A model generated the notes under the pieces. It was not told where the DNA came from. It saw nothing but the letters and a program-made list of their open reading frames with translations, and made no database searches. DNA of 64,000 nucleotides from JAXLRU01 sp046330935 (GTDB lineage Bacteria > Actinomycetota > Actinomycetes > Actinomycetales > Kineosporiaceae), in contig JAXLRU010000002.1 in assembly GCA_046330935.1 (NCBI GenBank), positions 496,001 through 560,000 on the forward strand. The letters run 5' to 3'. The position numbers were made by a program, and so were the translations under genes. The number at the start of each line of letters is the position of its first letter. Position 1 is the stretch's first letter. Shown in pieces: positions 17,666-26,042 of the stretch.

Positions 17666-18255
17666 CGGGGCAGGTCCTCGGGGTTGAGCAGGAGGTCGGC
17701 GAGCTCGCGGCGCTGCCGGGGGGCGGTCTCGCGCTCGGCGAGGAAGTCGGGCAGCCGCTCGGGGGTGGACGGCGTCCCCACGGCGACGACGACCTGCGGC
17801 ACCAGCCGCTCGGGCAGCGAGAACGCCTCGGCGACGGCGTCGCGGTCGAACCCGCCCATCTGGTGGACGGCGAGCCCGTCGGCGTGGGCCTGGACGGTCA
17901 GCTGGGCCACGGCCTGGCCGGTGTCGTAGGCGGCGTAGTGCCAGGGGTTGCCCTCGGCGTCCTGGGTGTCGGCGACGGCCAGGACGAGGACGGACGCGTC
18001 GCCCGCCCACAGCTGGTTGGTGCCGGCGAGGGTGGCGAACAGCCGGGCGTGGGCCTCGGTGCCACGGCGGGCCACGAGGAAGCGCCAGGGCTGGGCGTTC
18101 ATGGCGCTCGCGGCCCAGCGGGCGGCCTCGAGGAGGCGGACCAGCGTGGCGTCGTCGAGGACGGCGTCGGGATCGAACGAGCGCGGACTCCAGCGCTCGG
18201 CGAGGAGGTCGTGGACGTCGCGGGCGGTGCCCCGGTCGGCGAGGGTGACGGTCAC
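17662..18255 (-). CDS. Nitroreductase-family flavoprotein
   Basis: The 197-residue protein matches the FMN-dependent nitroreductase fold: ERWSPRSFD near the start for phosphate contacts, EAARWAASAMNAQPWRF, then GQAVAQLTVQAHADGLAVHQMGGFD and a Pro-rich C-terminal dimer arm. Such enzymes reduce quinones, nitro compounds or other electrophiles with NAD(P)H. The GTG start at 18255 has AAGGAG about six bases upstream. It heads the operon with ribA, and the short symmetric element TCAATAGTTGA lies just upstream of the ribosome site. The physiological substrate is unknown. Confidence 0.85.
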   Translation of the reverse strand: MTVTLADRGTARDVHDLLAERWSPRSFDPDAVLDDATLVRLLEAARWAASAMNAQPWRFLVARRGTEAHARLFATLAGTNQLWAGDASVLVLAVADTQDAEGNPWHYAAYDTGQAVAQLTVQAHADGLAVHQMGGFDRDAVAEAFSLPERLVPQVVVAVGTPSTPERLPDFLAERETAPRQRRELADLLLNPEDLPR

Positions 18256-18265
18256 GGGAACTCCT

Positions 18266-18276
18266 TCAATAGTTGA
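18266..18276. promoter_or_regulatory. Possible operator upstream of the nitroreductase-ribA operon
   Basis: TCAA and TTGA flank a three-base centre (TCAATAGTTGA) only 10 bases before the start codon. A longer pair, GTTGAG (18272-18277) and CTCAAC (18300-18305), also surrounds the likely promoter. The TAGTT half resembles sites before the pirin and esterase genes. No regulator is encoded next to it. Confidence 0.4.
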
Positions 18277-18602
18277 GCTCTCACACTCTTGATGCGGGAC
18301 TCAACCTCGACGGGCGGGGGATTCTTCCCGGCGCGTGACGTGTAACCCGGACGGGCGAGGGCAGGGGTCGGGAGGCGTTCACGTGCCCCTCACCGCCCGT
18401 GAGCGCCCGCGACACCGGCACCCCCGAGCGTTGCTCCGGCCGGGCCACGGCGGCGCGCGACCGCTCACCGCCATCGTGAACCGTTGGGCGCACCTCACCC
18501 GATCGGATGTGACCTGGACTACAGCTCCTGCTCCTGACCACCGACACGTACGACAGCCCCGCACCGGTCGGCTGGTGCGGATTACCGAGGGGGTCGACCA
18601 CG
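18277..18602. other. Intergenic region with promoters for flanking genes
   Basis: Apart from the inverted repeat reaching 18305, I see no gene with a ribosome site or family match. The segment before 18602 presumably carries the promoter of the small protein gene. Confidence 0.3.
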
Positions 18603-18770
18603 ATGGTCACCGTCTACGTCACCAACACGAACACCGGCCGGTGCGACGAGATCCACTGCCGTACCGCGCAGACCGCCGAGATCGTCGTCGCGCAGCTGTC
18701 CCGCGTGCCCGCCCGCCAGCTGCGGGTCGAGGACGCTCCGGCCCCGGCCGAGAGCACCGTCGCCGCCTGA
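18603..18770 (+). CDS. Small hypothetical protein (55 aa)
   Basis: The ATG at 18603 is preceded by GAGGGGGT about eight bases upstream. The 55-residue product is compact: MVTVYVTNTNTGRCDEIHC gives a strand-rich start with two cysteines, followed by an amphipathic helix (TAEIVVAQLSRVPARQ) and an acidic/Ala-Pro tail. There is no signal peptide. I know no function. Good codon use and ribosome site support it as real. Confidence 0.5.
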   Translation: MVTVYVTNTNTGRCDEIHCRTAQTAEIVVAQLSRVPARQLRVEDAPAPAESTVAA

Positions 18771-18855
18771 GCTGCATGACCCGCCGACTGCTCCGTGCGG
18801 GTCTGCCTCCCGCGCGCCCCTACGCCTCACCGCGACCGGCGCCGAGAACCTCCCC

Positions 18856-20691
18856 ATGAACGGGGCCCGCTCCCGCGTGCCCGACCTGCTCGTGTGGTCG
18901 GGCGGGTGCCTGGCGCTCGCGGCGACCACCGCCGCGATGCACCTGCGCAGCTCCGCTGCCGTGTCGGACCCCGCGGACGTCACGTGGCCCACCCAGGTCG
19001 CCCTCGCGCTCGACGTCGTGGGGCCGTCGGTCGTCGCCGGCCTCCTCCTGCTCCTCCTGCACCGCAGCGGGCACCCCCGCACGGCCCGCCTGATCGCTTG
19101 CGCCTGGGTGCTCGGCCAGGCGCTCACCTCGATGCTCGGCCTCGACCCGTGGGCGGCCGCCGTCGCCCGCTGGGACGACCCCTCGCCGGGCCTGGTCGCG
19201 ACCCTCGCCGTCACCGCGGCGCGGGCGGTGCTCTGCCTGCTCCCCCTCCTCCTCGCGGGCCCGGGACTGCCCGCCCCGGACGGCGCACGGCGCGCCCACG
19301 CGCTCGCCGCCCGGCTCGGCGTCGGCCTCGGCACGCTCACCGTGGCGGGCACCCTCGGGTGGGTCGCCAGCGGTGACGACTGGACGGTCGTCGACGACGA
19401 CCGCTGGCTGCTCGCCGTCCTCCTCGTCACCGTGGCGGCCACCCTGACCGCGACCTGGACGACGACCGCGCGCCTCCCCCACGCGGCGACGGCGGTGCAG
19501 CTGGTGGTCGCCGTGCTCGCCTGGCGCGGCGTCCCCGCGGGCCTGGACGGCCCCGACGGGTCCACGACGGTCCGGGACGACGTCGTGCGCCTGGCCGCCG
19601 CGGGTGCCGGTGCGCTGGTGGCCTGGACGGTGGCGCAGTCGGCACCGGCCTGGCGTGACGCGGCGACCTCCGCCCTTCCGGCCACCCCGTTCCCCGAGCT
19701 CCAGGGCGCCCGCCACGCGCGGCCCCCGGCGCGGGTCCTCGTCGCCGCCGCGGCGGCCCTGGCCCTGCTCACCGCGGGGGTGGGCTGGCAGGCGCACCTG
19801 CGCTCGCCGTCGGTCTCCCGCGCCACCCTCGCGCAGGCCCGCGCCGACGCCGAGGCGCTCGACCCGGCGGCGCTCGGGCCCGGGTGGCGGGAGGACCTCA
19901 CCGGCACCGCCTGCGGTGACGGCGCCTGGGCCTGGTGCGGGACCACCGCCGACTCCCCGGCGGAGGCTGCCGGCGTCCTCCGCGCGGCCATGCGCGGCGC
20001 GGGGTGGTCCGTGGGTGAGGTGAGCTGCGGGGAGCGCCGCGGCTTCGACCTCACCAGCATGGTCGACTGGACGCCCGGGTGCCGGGCACGCGCCCACCGC
20101 GGCGACGTCGTCGTCACGGTGCTCACCGGCGACACGGTGCGCCCGCCGGTCGGCGACGACCCGGCGCGTCCCAGCACGGTCCGACAGCGCGCGACGTCGG
20201 CGATGGTCGGGGCCTGGCGGGCCCACGACGACCCCGACTGGACCACGCGCACGCCCGACCCTGGCGGCATCGGCCGCGTCGCCGCGCTCACCGCCGCCCT
20301 CACCCCCGCCGGCTGGACGGCCTCGACCGCGTGCGGGGCCCGAGGCGCCGACGACACCGTGCCGACGTCCGACGCGTGCCCCGCCGGCCGGACCCTGACG
20401 CTGACCCTGCGCGCGCCCGCCCCGGCCGGTGGGACGGCGTCCGGGGCTGCCGGTGCTGCGGCGGTGTCCGCGACGGCGGCGGTACGCGACCGGCTGCTCG
20501 ACGCCGGGTTCCTCGTCGAGGCCGCCACCTGTGCGCCGGGCCCCGATGCGATGCCGGACGAGAAGGACAGGTGCCGCGTCCTCGCGCGGCGGTGGACCCT
20601 CCCCGGGCGGCGGGGCGGGCGCCTCGTCCTCGGGCACGTGACGGTGCGCGACGGCGCGCCCGAGGCGGTCCTCGTCGTGGGGGTGTCATGA
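18856..20691 (+). CDS. Large hypothetical membrane protein with extracytoplasmic paired-cysteine domains
   Basis: The 611-residue protein starts at ATG 18856. The first 270 residues hold about seven membrane segments with Arg-rich loops. Another membrane segment near residue 295 (VLVAAAAALALLTAGVGW) leads to a soluble C-terminal half with paired cysteines (TACGDGAWAWCGTT, VSCGERRGF, GCRARAH, STACGARG...DACPAG, ATCAPGPD...DRCRV). Two repeats of a similar roughly 100-residue unit seem present (around 320-430 and 470-600), perhaps a duplicated lipoprotein-like fold outside the membrane. I do not recognise the family. The next membrane protein overlaps it as ATGA. Confidence 0.6.
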   Translation: MNGARSRVPDLLVWSGGCLALAATTAAMHLRSSAAVSDPADVTWPTQVALALDVVGPSVVAGLLLLLLHRSGHPRTARLIACAWVLGQALTSMLGLDPWAAAVARWDDPSPGLVATLAVTAARAVLCLLPLLLAGPGLPAPDGARRAHALAARLGVGLGTLTVAGTLGWVASGDDWTVVDDDRWLLAVLLVTVAATLTATWTTTARLPHAATAVQLVVAVLAWRGVPAGLDGPDGSTTVRDDVVRLAAAGAGALVAWTVAQSAPAWRDAATSALPATPFPELQGARHARPPARVLVAAAAALALLTAGVGWQAHLRSPSVSRATLAQARADAEALDPAALGPGWREDLTGTACGDGAWAWCGTTADSPAEAAGVLRAAMRGAGWSVGEVSCGERRGFDLTSMVDWTPGCRARAHRGDVVVTVLTGDTVRPPVGDDPARPSTVRQRATSAMVGAWRAHDDPDWTTRTPDPGGIGRVAALTAALTPAGWTASTACGARGADDTVPTSDACPAGRTLTLTLRAPAPAGGTASGAAGAAAVSATAAVRDRLLDAGFLVEAATCAPGPDAMPDEKDRCRVLARRWTLPGRRGGRLVLGHVTVRDGAPEAVLVVGVS

Positions 20692-21065
20692 CGGCCTGGC
20701 AGGACATGACGCCACCGCCGCAAGCGCCCCGCAGCGGCCCTGGCGGAAACCCCGGCTCGGCGCCGTCGGGACGGTTCCGGTCCACCGACGTCACGTTCGG
20801 ACTCGCGGGGCGGATCGCGGTCACGGCCGTGATGCTCCTGCCGTACGTCCTCTTCCTCTACTCCTTCCTCCTCTGGGGCATGCCGGGCGTCGTCCTCTAC
20901 ACCCCGCTGTTCTGGCGCGGCATGCGCCAGGTATGGCGGCACAGCGACCGCGTCGTCGACCGCCGCACGGCGTCGCAGCGCGGGTGGACGACGACGCGGC
21001 CCGACGACGTCCCGATCGTCGCCACGACCTGGGACGACGAGGCGCCGCCGCCGTCACGCTGGTGA
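20688..21065 (+). CDS. Small membrane protein (125 aa)
   Basis: The ATG at 20688 overlaps the preceding stop, so translation is coupled. A Pro-rich cytoplasmic start is followed by two adjacent hydrophobic stretches, AVTAVMLLPYVLFLYSFLLW and PGVVLYTPLFW, and a charged tail rich in Arg and Asp. No family recognised. It presumably works with the large membrane protein encoded just upstream. Confidence 0.55.
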   Translation: MTAWQDMTPPPQAPRSGPGGNPGSAPSGRFRSTDVTFGLAGRIAVTAVMLLPYVLFLYSFLLWGMPGVVLYTPLFWRGMRQVWRHSDRVVDRRTASQRGWTTTRPDDVPIVATTWDDEAPPPSRW

Positions 21066-21163
21066 CGGCGGCGGCCCGCCTCGTGCACCGCCGCGAGGTC
21101 CGCGGTGGACGAACCCGCGCCCTGAGCCCCCACGTTCGACGCGCAGGGCGCAGGCGCTGCGGA

Positions 21164-21545
21164 TCAGGGCTTGAGGACGATCTTCTCGCATCGTCCTGCG
21201 CCGATCGCCAGCGGACATCTCGCTGGCGCCGGGTGCCTCGCTCAACAGGAGCCGGTGCGTGATCACCCGGGTGAGTCGAGCTCACCCCGCTCGATGCGCC
21301 CGAGCGGCGAGGGCATGTAGCGCTGGACGTGGCACTGGCCGGTCTTGAGGGTCAGGGCCCGGTTCATCACGCCGGCAAGGAACTTGTCGACGAACCCGCC
21401 GTAGACGCCGATCACGGACACGATGCCGCCGCTGCGGCAGGCCATGATCGCTTCGCGCAGCGTGCGGCCGGTCGGTCTCGGACCTCACCGCCTGCTGACC
21501 CGGTCATGGGTGTGCAGGGCACTGCTGCGGGCTTCGCACACGCGC
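21164..21545 (-). pseudogene. Remnant of a zinc-dependent alcohol/formaldehyde dehydrogenase (C-terminal third)
   Basis: Pieces of one protein family occur in order on the minus strand but in different frames: HDRVSRR then ETDRPH near 21480-21515, LREAIMACRSGGIVSVIGVY and GQCHVQRYM between about 21290 and 21475, ITHRLLLSEAPG near 21230-21260, and CEKIVLKP followed by a stop at 21164. This is the C-terminal third of the glutathione-independent formaldehyde dehydrogenase-like branch of medium-chain alcohol dehydrogenases. At least three small deletions break the frame. The N-terminal catalytic domain is absent, replaced by the unrelated start of the next gene. Confidence 0.75.
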
Positions 21546-21714
21546 GACGGCCCTCCGGTCTCCCGCCGCCGCGAGTCAGGAGAAGGCGCCGATCCGTCAC
21601 GCTCGACCGATCCGCGCCCGCCGCCGTTGACCCTCGTGATCGTCCGCCCCTATGTTCGCCCGCACGATGGTCGGGGACGTCGTGGTCGCCGCCCGTGGAC
21701 GACAAGGGCGCCCC

Positions 21715-23301
21715 ATGCGCCTCAGCCGCCGGTCCCTGCGCCTCGCCGCCCCCGCCGCCGTCCTCACGCTCACCGCCGGGATGGGTGTCGCGGTCGCGGC
21801 AGTCGCCGTCCCCTCGGCACCCGACGGGGTGTCGCAGGCGGCGTCGACGACAGGCTCGAAGCCGAAGACCACGAAGCCGCCGAAGACGAAGAGCCCCAAG
21901 CCCACCAGCACCACGGGATGCCCGCCCGGCTGCACGCTCGTCGTCAACGACTTCGAGACGGACAGCCAGGGCTGGGCGCTCTCCGACGGCTCCCCCTTGG
22001 GCGTCACCACCGCGAGCGCGGCGTCGGGCAAGCAGGCCCTGGCCCCGGCGCGGATCACCGAGGGCTACGGCCCGAGCACGACGATCCCGGCGACGACGCT
22101 GGCTCGGGCGGTGGGGCAGCGGGTCGTCGTCACGCTGTCGGTCAAGGCGACCGCGCCGGTCCGCCGCAAGCCGGTGACGCTGCTGATCAAGGGCGCGGAC
22201 GCGGCGGTGTCCGCGAGCGTCCCCCCGACGGGGAAGTGGCAGACGCTGCGGGCCGCGTTCGTCCCCACGGGTGAGGCCGTGTCGATCACCGTGGTGGAGG
22301 GGGTGGGCGACCCGTGCCGCGGCTACCCGAAGATCCTGCAAGTCGTGAGCGTGGACGACGTCACGGTCGGCGTCCCCGTGAAGCCGGTCAAGATCAAGCC
22401 GGCGCCGACGAGCACCAAGTGCAGCAGGACCCCGACGCCCACGCCCACGGACCCCACGCCCACGCCGTCCCCGACCGGCTCGTGGTGCCCCACGTGCACG
22501 GTGCTGACCACCGACTTCGAGGACGCGACGCCGCAGGGCTGGGTCTCCTACCGCGGCTCGGTCGTCGCGGCCACGAAGGAGGCCGCGGCGAGCGGCTCGT
22601 ACGGCCTGCTCGCCAAGGCGGTCCGCTACGCGGCCGGGGCGTCGCTGACGATCGACACCGCAGTGCTCGACAAGCGCCCGTCGCTGGCCTACGAGCTGAC
22701 CGCGCAGGTGAAGCTGGCCCCGGGTCAGCTGTCGTCGAAGTTGCAGCTGGACGTGACGGGCGCCGAGACGATCACGCAGTTCCCCGCCGTGGCGACCTCC
22801 GACGGCTGGGCGACCGTGCGCACCCGCTTCGTCCCCGGCGCCGCGCTGACCGACGTCATGACGTTCACGCTGCACCAGTTCCCGATCTCCCTCGGGCCCG
22901 ACATCCCCACCGACGTGTACCTCGACGACGTGCAGCTGAAGCCGGCCCCGGCCACGACGCCCACCCCGACCACGACCGGGCCGAAGCCCGACCTGACCTG
23001 CACGGCTATCGACATGCCCGCCGTCGACGCCCCCGGCGCCACGGTGACGATCCGCAACCTCGGCCCGGCGTCGCTGGCCGACTGGACGGTGCGGATGACG
23101 ACCGGCCAGACGCCGGTCAAGGTCTCCCCCGGCGTGTGGAGCTTCGCCGACGGCGTGGTCACCGTGCAGTCGCCGCCCAACCAGGGCGCGCTGAAGGCCG
23201 GGGAGACGCTCGTCTTGCACCTCGAGGGCCGCAACGGCAACGTGATCTTCCCCTACCCCGTGTCGCTGAACGGGGTGAACTGCGCCGTCGCGATGCCGTG
23301 A
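21715..23301 (+). CDS. Secreted multi-module carbohydrate-binding protein without a catalytic domain
   Basis: Starting at ATG 21715, the 528-residue protein has a signal peptide (to about residue 38), then a Lys/Thr/Pro-rich linker. Two similar beta-sandwich modules follow (about 65-220 and 255-410). Each opens with C-P-x-C-T and D-F-E-x-x-x-Q-G-W and ends with x-D-D-V, as in CBM4/CBM9/CBM22-type modules. Thr-Pro linkers separate them. The last 105 residues (LTC...LADWTVRM...NQGALKAGETLVL...LNGVNC) look like a CBM2-type cellulose-binding module with its terminal disulfide. No hydrolase motif is visible, so it may be an adhesin or scaffold for polysaccharide. Module family numbers are my estimate. 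Confidence 0.65.
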   Translation: MRLSRRSLRLAAPAAVLTLTAGMGVAVAAVAVPSAPDGVSQAASTTGSKPKTTKPPKTKSPKPTSTTGCPPGCTLVVNDFETDSQGWALSDGSPLGVTTASAASGKQALAPARITEGYGPSTTIPATTLARAVGQRVVVTLSVKATAPVRRKPVTLLIKGADAAVSASVPPTGKWQTLRAAFVPTGEAVSITVVEGVGDPCRGYPKILQVVSVDDVTVGVPVKPVKIKPAPTSTKCSRTPTPTPTDPTPTPSPTGSWCPTCTVLTTDFEDATPQGWVSYRGSVVAATKEAAASGSYGLLAKAVRYAAGASLTIDTAVLDKRPSLAYELTAQVKLAPGQLSSKLQLDVTGAETITQFPAVATSDGWATVRTRFVPGAALTDVMTFTLHQFPISLGPDIPTDVYLDDVQLKPAPATTPTPTTTGPKPDLTCTAIDMPAVDAPGATVTIRNLGPASLADWTVRMTTGQTPVKVSPGVWSFADGVVTVQSPPNQGALKAGETLVLHLEGRNGNVIFPYPVSLNGVNCAVAMP

Positions 23302-23321
23302 CTCGAGCGCGGTGCCCGACG

Positions 23322-23666
23322 TCAGGCCTCGATGTCCCTCATCACGGCCTCGAGCCGATTGATGACGTCGGGCACCAGCTGCTGAGCGGTCGTCACCAGG
23401 AGATCGAGGTCGACCGACCAGTAGCCGTGCACGATGCGGTTCCGCGTGCCGGTCATCCTCCGCCACGGAATCCCAGGCTGAGCCGCCCTGATGCTCTCGC
23501 CGACCTGGCCGGCAGCCTCCCCCACCACCGTGAAGTTCCACAGGAGAGCGTCACGTCGGGTCGGGTCGGACTCGACGTCAGCCAGCTGGCACCCCGACGT
23601 GAGTTCGACGATGCGGCGGCAGGCGTCGAGCATGGTCGACAGGTAGAGGCGCTCAGGCGGCGTCAT
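23322..23666 (-). CDS. hepT: HepT-like HEPN RNase toxin
   Basis: The 114-residue all-helical protein starts at ATG 23666. Its C-terminal half carries RNRIVHGYW, the R-X4-H-x-Y signature of HEPN/HepT toxins, in which the Tyr is the residue AMPylated by the partner. HepT proteins are RNases acting on tRNA or mRNA. It overlaps the upstream mntA gene by 14 bases on the same strand, the usual arrangement of the two-gene module. It is convergent with the binding-module gene. Confidence 0.88.
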   Translation of the reverse strand: MTPPERLYLSTMLDACRRIVELTSGCQLADVESDPTRRDALLWNFTVVGEAAGQVGESIRAAQPGIPWRRMTGTRNRIVHGYWSVDLDLLVTTAQQLVPDVINRLEAVMRDIEA

Positions 23667-23952
23667 ACAGCACCCTTGCCTGGGCCTCGACCTCGTCGCG
23701 GAGCAAAGGGTGCAGGGCGCGCTTCGACACGAGATCCACGGGCCGGGTGAGGATGGCGGCCAGCTCGTCGACGGCGTCCTCGATCTCCCAACCGAGGTGA
23801 CGCCCGGGTACCAGCTCGTACAGGACGTCGACATCGGAGGCCGGGGTGTCCTCGCCCCTGGCCACCGACCCGAAGATCTCCAACCGCGCGAACCCGTAGC
23901 GGGCGCAGACGCCCGCCAGTTGTGCGCGTACGGAGTCGTCGAGGGGAAGCAC
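23653..23952 (-). CDS. mntA: MntA-like nucleotidyltransferase antitoxin
   Basis: The 99-residue protein is a minimal nucleotidyltransferase with GSVARG at residues 28-33 and SDVDVLYEL, the GS-X10-D-x-D pattern for metal and ATP binding. MntA antitoxins neutralise HepT by transferring AMP units to the toxin Tyr. It comes first in the operon and overlaps hepT. The ATG at 23952 has AGAGGT upstream. Confidence 0.88.
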   Translation of the reverse strand: MLPLDDSVRAQLAGVCARYGFARLEIFGSVARGEDTPASDVDVLYELVPGRHLGWEIEDAVDELAAILTRPVDLVSKRALHPLLRDEVEAQARVLYDAA

Positions 23953-24103
23953 CTCTCCAGGCTACCTACGCGCCAAGGACGACGGCAGGACTCACCCGGC
24001 GATCCCCCACTCCCACCATCGCCGAGCGTTTCGCGCCGACCACGCCGGGTACTGGTCCGATTCGTCCCGCGTGAAGCGATCGCCACCCGGGTAGGTGGCG
24101 ACC

Positions 24104-25912
24104 ATGGACCTCCACGTCTGGGCCCCGCGCGCTCGCCGCGTCGACCTCGTCCTCGGCGACGCCGACAGCGGCACCCGCCACCCGATGGCCCCGGTGCCGC
24201 ACACCCCGGGGCCGGAGGGCGGGCCGGGCAGCTCGCCGGGCTGGTGGTGCGCGAGCGTCGACGACCTCGCGCCGGGCACCCGCTACGGGTTCAGCCTCGA
24301 CGGCGGCCCCGCGCGCCCCGACCCGCGCGCGGCGTGGCTGCCCGACGGCGTCCACTCCCTCGGCGCCCTCTACGACCACGCGGCGTTCGAGTGGACCGAC
24401 CGGCACTGGCGGGGCCTGCCGCTGGAGAGCGCCGTCGTCTACGAGCTGCACGTGGGCACGTTCACGCCGTCGGGCACCTTCGACGGCGTGATCGACCGCC
24501 TCGACGACCTGATCGAGCTGGGCGTCACCCATGTCGAGCTGATGCCGGTGGCGGCGTGGGACGGCCCCAACGGCTGGGGCTACGACGGCGCCGCGCTGTG
24601 GGCGGTGCACGAGCCCTACGGCGGCCCCGACGGGTTGAAGCGCCTCGTGGACGCCTGCCACGCCAAGGGCCTCGCGGTGCTGCTCGACGTCGTCCACAAC
24701 CACCTCGGGCCCTCGGGCAACTACCTGCCGGAGTTCGGCCCGTACTTCACGGAGAAGCACTCGACGCCGTGGGGGCCGGCGATCAACCTCGACGACGTCG
24801 GCTGCCAGGACGTCCGCGACTACCTGGTCGACTCGGCGCTCGCGTGGCTGCGCGACTTCCACGTCGACGGGCTGCGCCTGGACGCCGTCCACGAGCTGAA
24901 GGACGACTCCGACAAGCACCTGCTCGCGCAGCTGTCGGCGGCCGTCGACAGGCTGGAGGTCGAGACCGGCCGGACGCTGCTGCTGATCGCAGAGTCCGAC
25001 GCGAACGACCCGACCGTCGTGACGCCGCTGGCCGACGGCGGGTACGGCATGGACGGGCAGTGGAGCGACGACTTCCACCACGCGCTGCACGCCCTGCTCA
25101 CCGGCGAGAAGTACGGGTTCCTCGACGACTTCGCCGCCGACCCCTACGCCGCGCTGTCGGCGACGCTGACCCGCGGCTGGTTCCACGTCGGCACGTTCTC
25201 GGGTTTCCGCGGGCAGGCGTGGGGGCGGGCCTTCGACGTCGAGAAGGTGCCCGGCTTCCGGTTCGTCGGGTTCACCCAGAACCACGACCAGATCGGCAAC
25301 CGCGCCGCCGGCGACCGGCTCTGCCACACCCTCACCCCGGGCCGGTTGGCCGCGGCGTCCGCCGTGCTGCTGACCAGCCCCTTCACGCCACTGCTGTTCC
25401 AGGGAGAGGAATGGGCGGCGTCCGCGCCGTTCCCGTTCTTCTCCTCCTTCCCGGACCCCGAGCTCGGGCGGGCCGTCACGGAGGGCCGCAGACGCGACGC
25501 CGAGGCGCAAGGTTGGGGCGGGGACGCCTCGGCGTCGCCCGACCCCCAGGCCGTCTCGACGTTCGAGTCGGCCCGGCTGGACTGGTCGGAGCGTTCCGGC
25601 GGCGACCACCAGCGACTGCTCGGGTGGTACCGCACCCTGCTGGCGTTGCGCCGCGACACCCCGGACCTGCGCGATCCCTGGCTCGGGGAGGTGTCGTGCT
25701 TCTACGACGCCGACGCGGGCTGGTTCGTCATCGGCCGCGGCGACCACCGCGTCGTCCTCAACCTCGCCGACGGCGAGCGCACCCTCGCCCTGCCCTGCGA
25801 CCCCGTCGTCCCGCCCCGGCTCGTCGCGGCCTGGGACGACGACGTGCAGGTGATGGACGACGGGCGCGTCCGCCTGCCCGGGCCCGGCGCCGCCGTCGTC
25901 ACCGTGGGGTGA
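24104..25912 (+). CDS. treZ: Malto-oligosyltrehalose trehalohydrolase
   Basis: The roughly 602-residue GH13 enzyme releases trehalose from maltooligosyl-trehalose, the second step of the TreY-TreZ route from glycogen. The N-terminal beta-domain (DLHVWAPRARRVDLVLGD) is followed by the barrel with VVYELHVGTFT, the nucleophile Asp260 in GLRLDAVHEL, acid/base Glu297 in LLIAESD, and Asp395 in TQNHDQIGNR, a motif typical of TreZ. I chose ATG 24104 because AGGTGG lies five bases before it. A GTG at 24095 is also in frame. TreY is not in the window. Confidence 0.92.
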   Translation: MDLHVWAPRARRVDLVLGDADSGTRHPMAPVPHTPGPEGGPGSSPGWWCASVDDLAPGTRYGFSLDGGPARPDPRAAWLPDGVHSLGALYDHAAFEWTDRHWRGLPLESAVVYELHVGTFTPSGTFDGVIDRLDDLIELGVTHVELMPVAAWDGPNGWGYDGAALWAVHEPYGGPDGLKRLVDACHAKGLAVLLDVVHNHLGPSGNYLPEFGPYFTEKHSTPWGPAINLDDVGCQDVRDYLVDSALAWLRDFHVDGLRLDAVHELKDDSDKHLLAQLSAAVDRLEVETGRTLLLIAESDANDPTVVTPLADGGYGMDGQWSDDFHHALHALLTGEKYGFLDDFAADPYAALSATLTRGWFHVGTFSGFRGQAWGRAFDVEKVPGFRFVGFTQNHDQIGNRAAGDRLCHTLTPGRLAAASAVLLTSPFTPLLFQGEEWAASAPFPFFSSFPDPELGRAVTEGRRRDAEAQGWGGDASASPDPQAVSTFESARLDWSERSGGDHQRLLGWYRTLLALRRDTPDLRDPWLGEVSCFYDADAGWFVIGRGDHRVVLNLADGERTLALPCDPVVPPRLVAAWDDDVQVMDDGRVRLPGPGAAVVTVG

Positions 25913-25925
25913 CGGCCAGCGTCAC
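25909..25925 (+). terminator. Short hairpin at the treZ stop
   Basis: GTGACG (25909-25914) pairs with CGTCAC (25920-25925) over a five-base loop, overlapping the stop codon. The stem is only 6 bp, so termination is uncertain. Confidence 0.35.
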
Positions 25926-26042
25926 GGGAGGATCACCGCGCAGCCGAGCGGAGCGGGAGCGCGTCATGCTCACCGATGCCAGCCCTGGCTCCGTTGACCG
26001 CCTACCATCGGCGCTAGAGCTGTCGCCGCTGGAAGGAACCCC

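Noticed and set aside
21652..21714. ATG 21652 as the start of the binding-module protein
   Set aside because: It would put 21 residues before a normal signal peptide. ATG 21715 has AAGGGCG upstream and begins the basic n-region.
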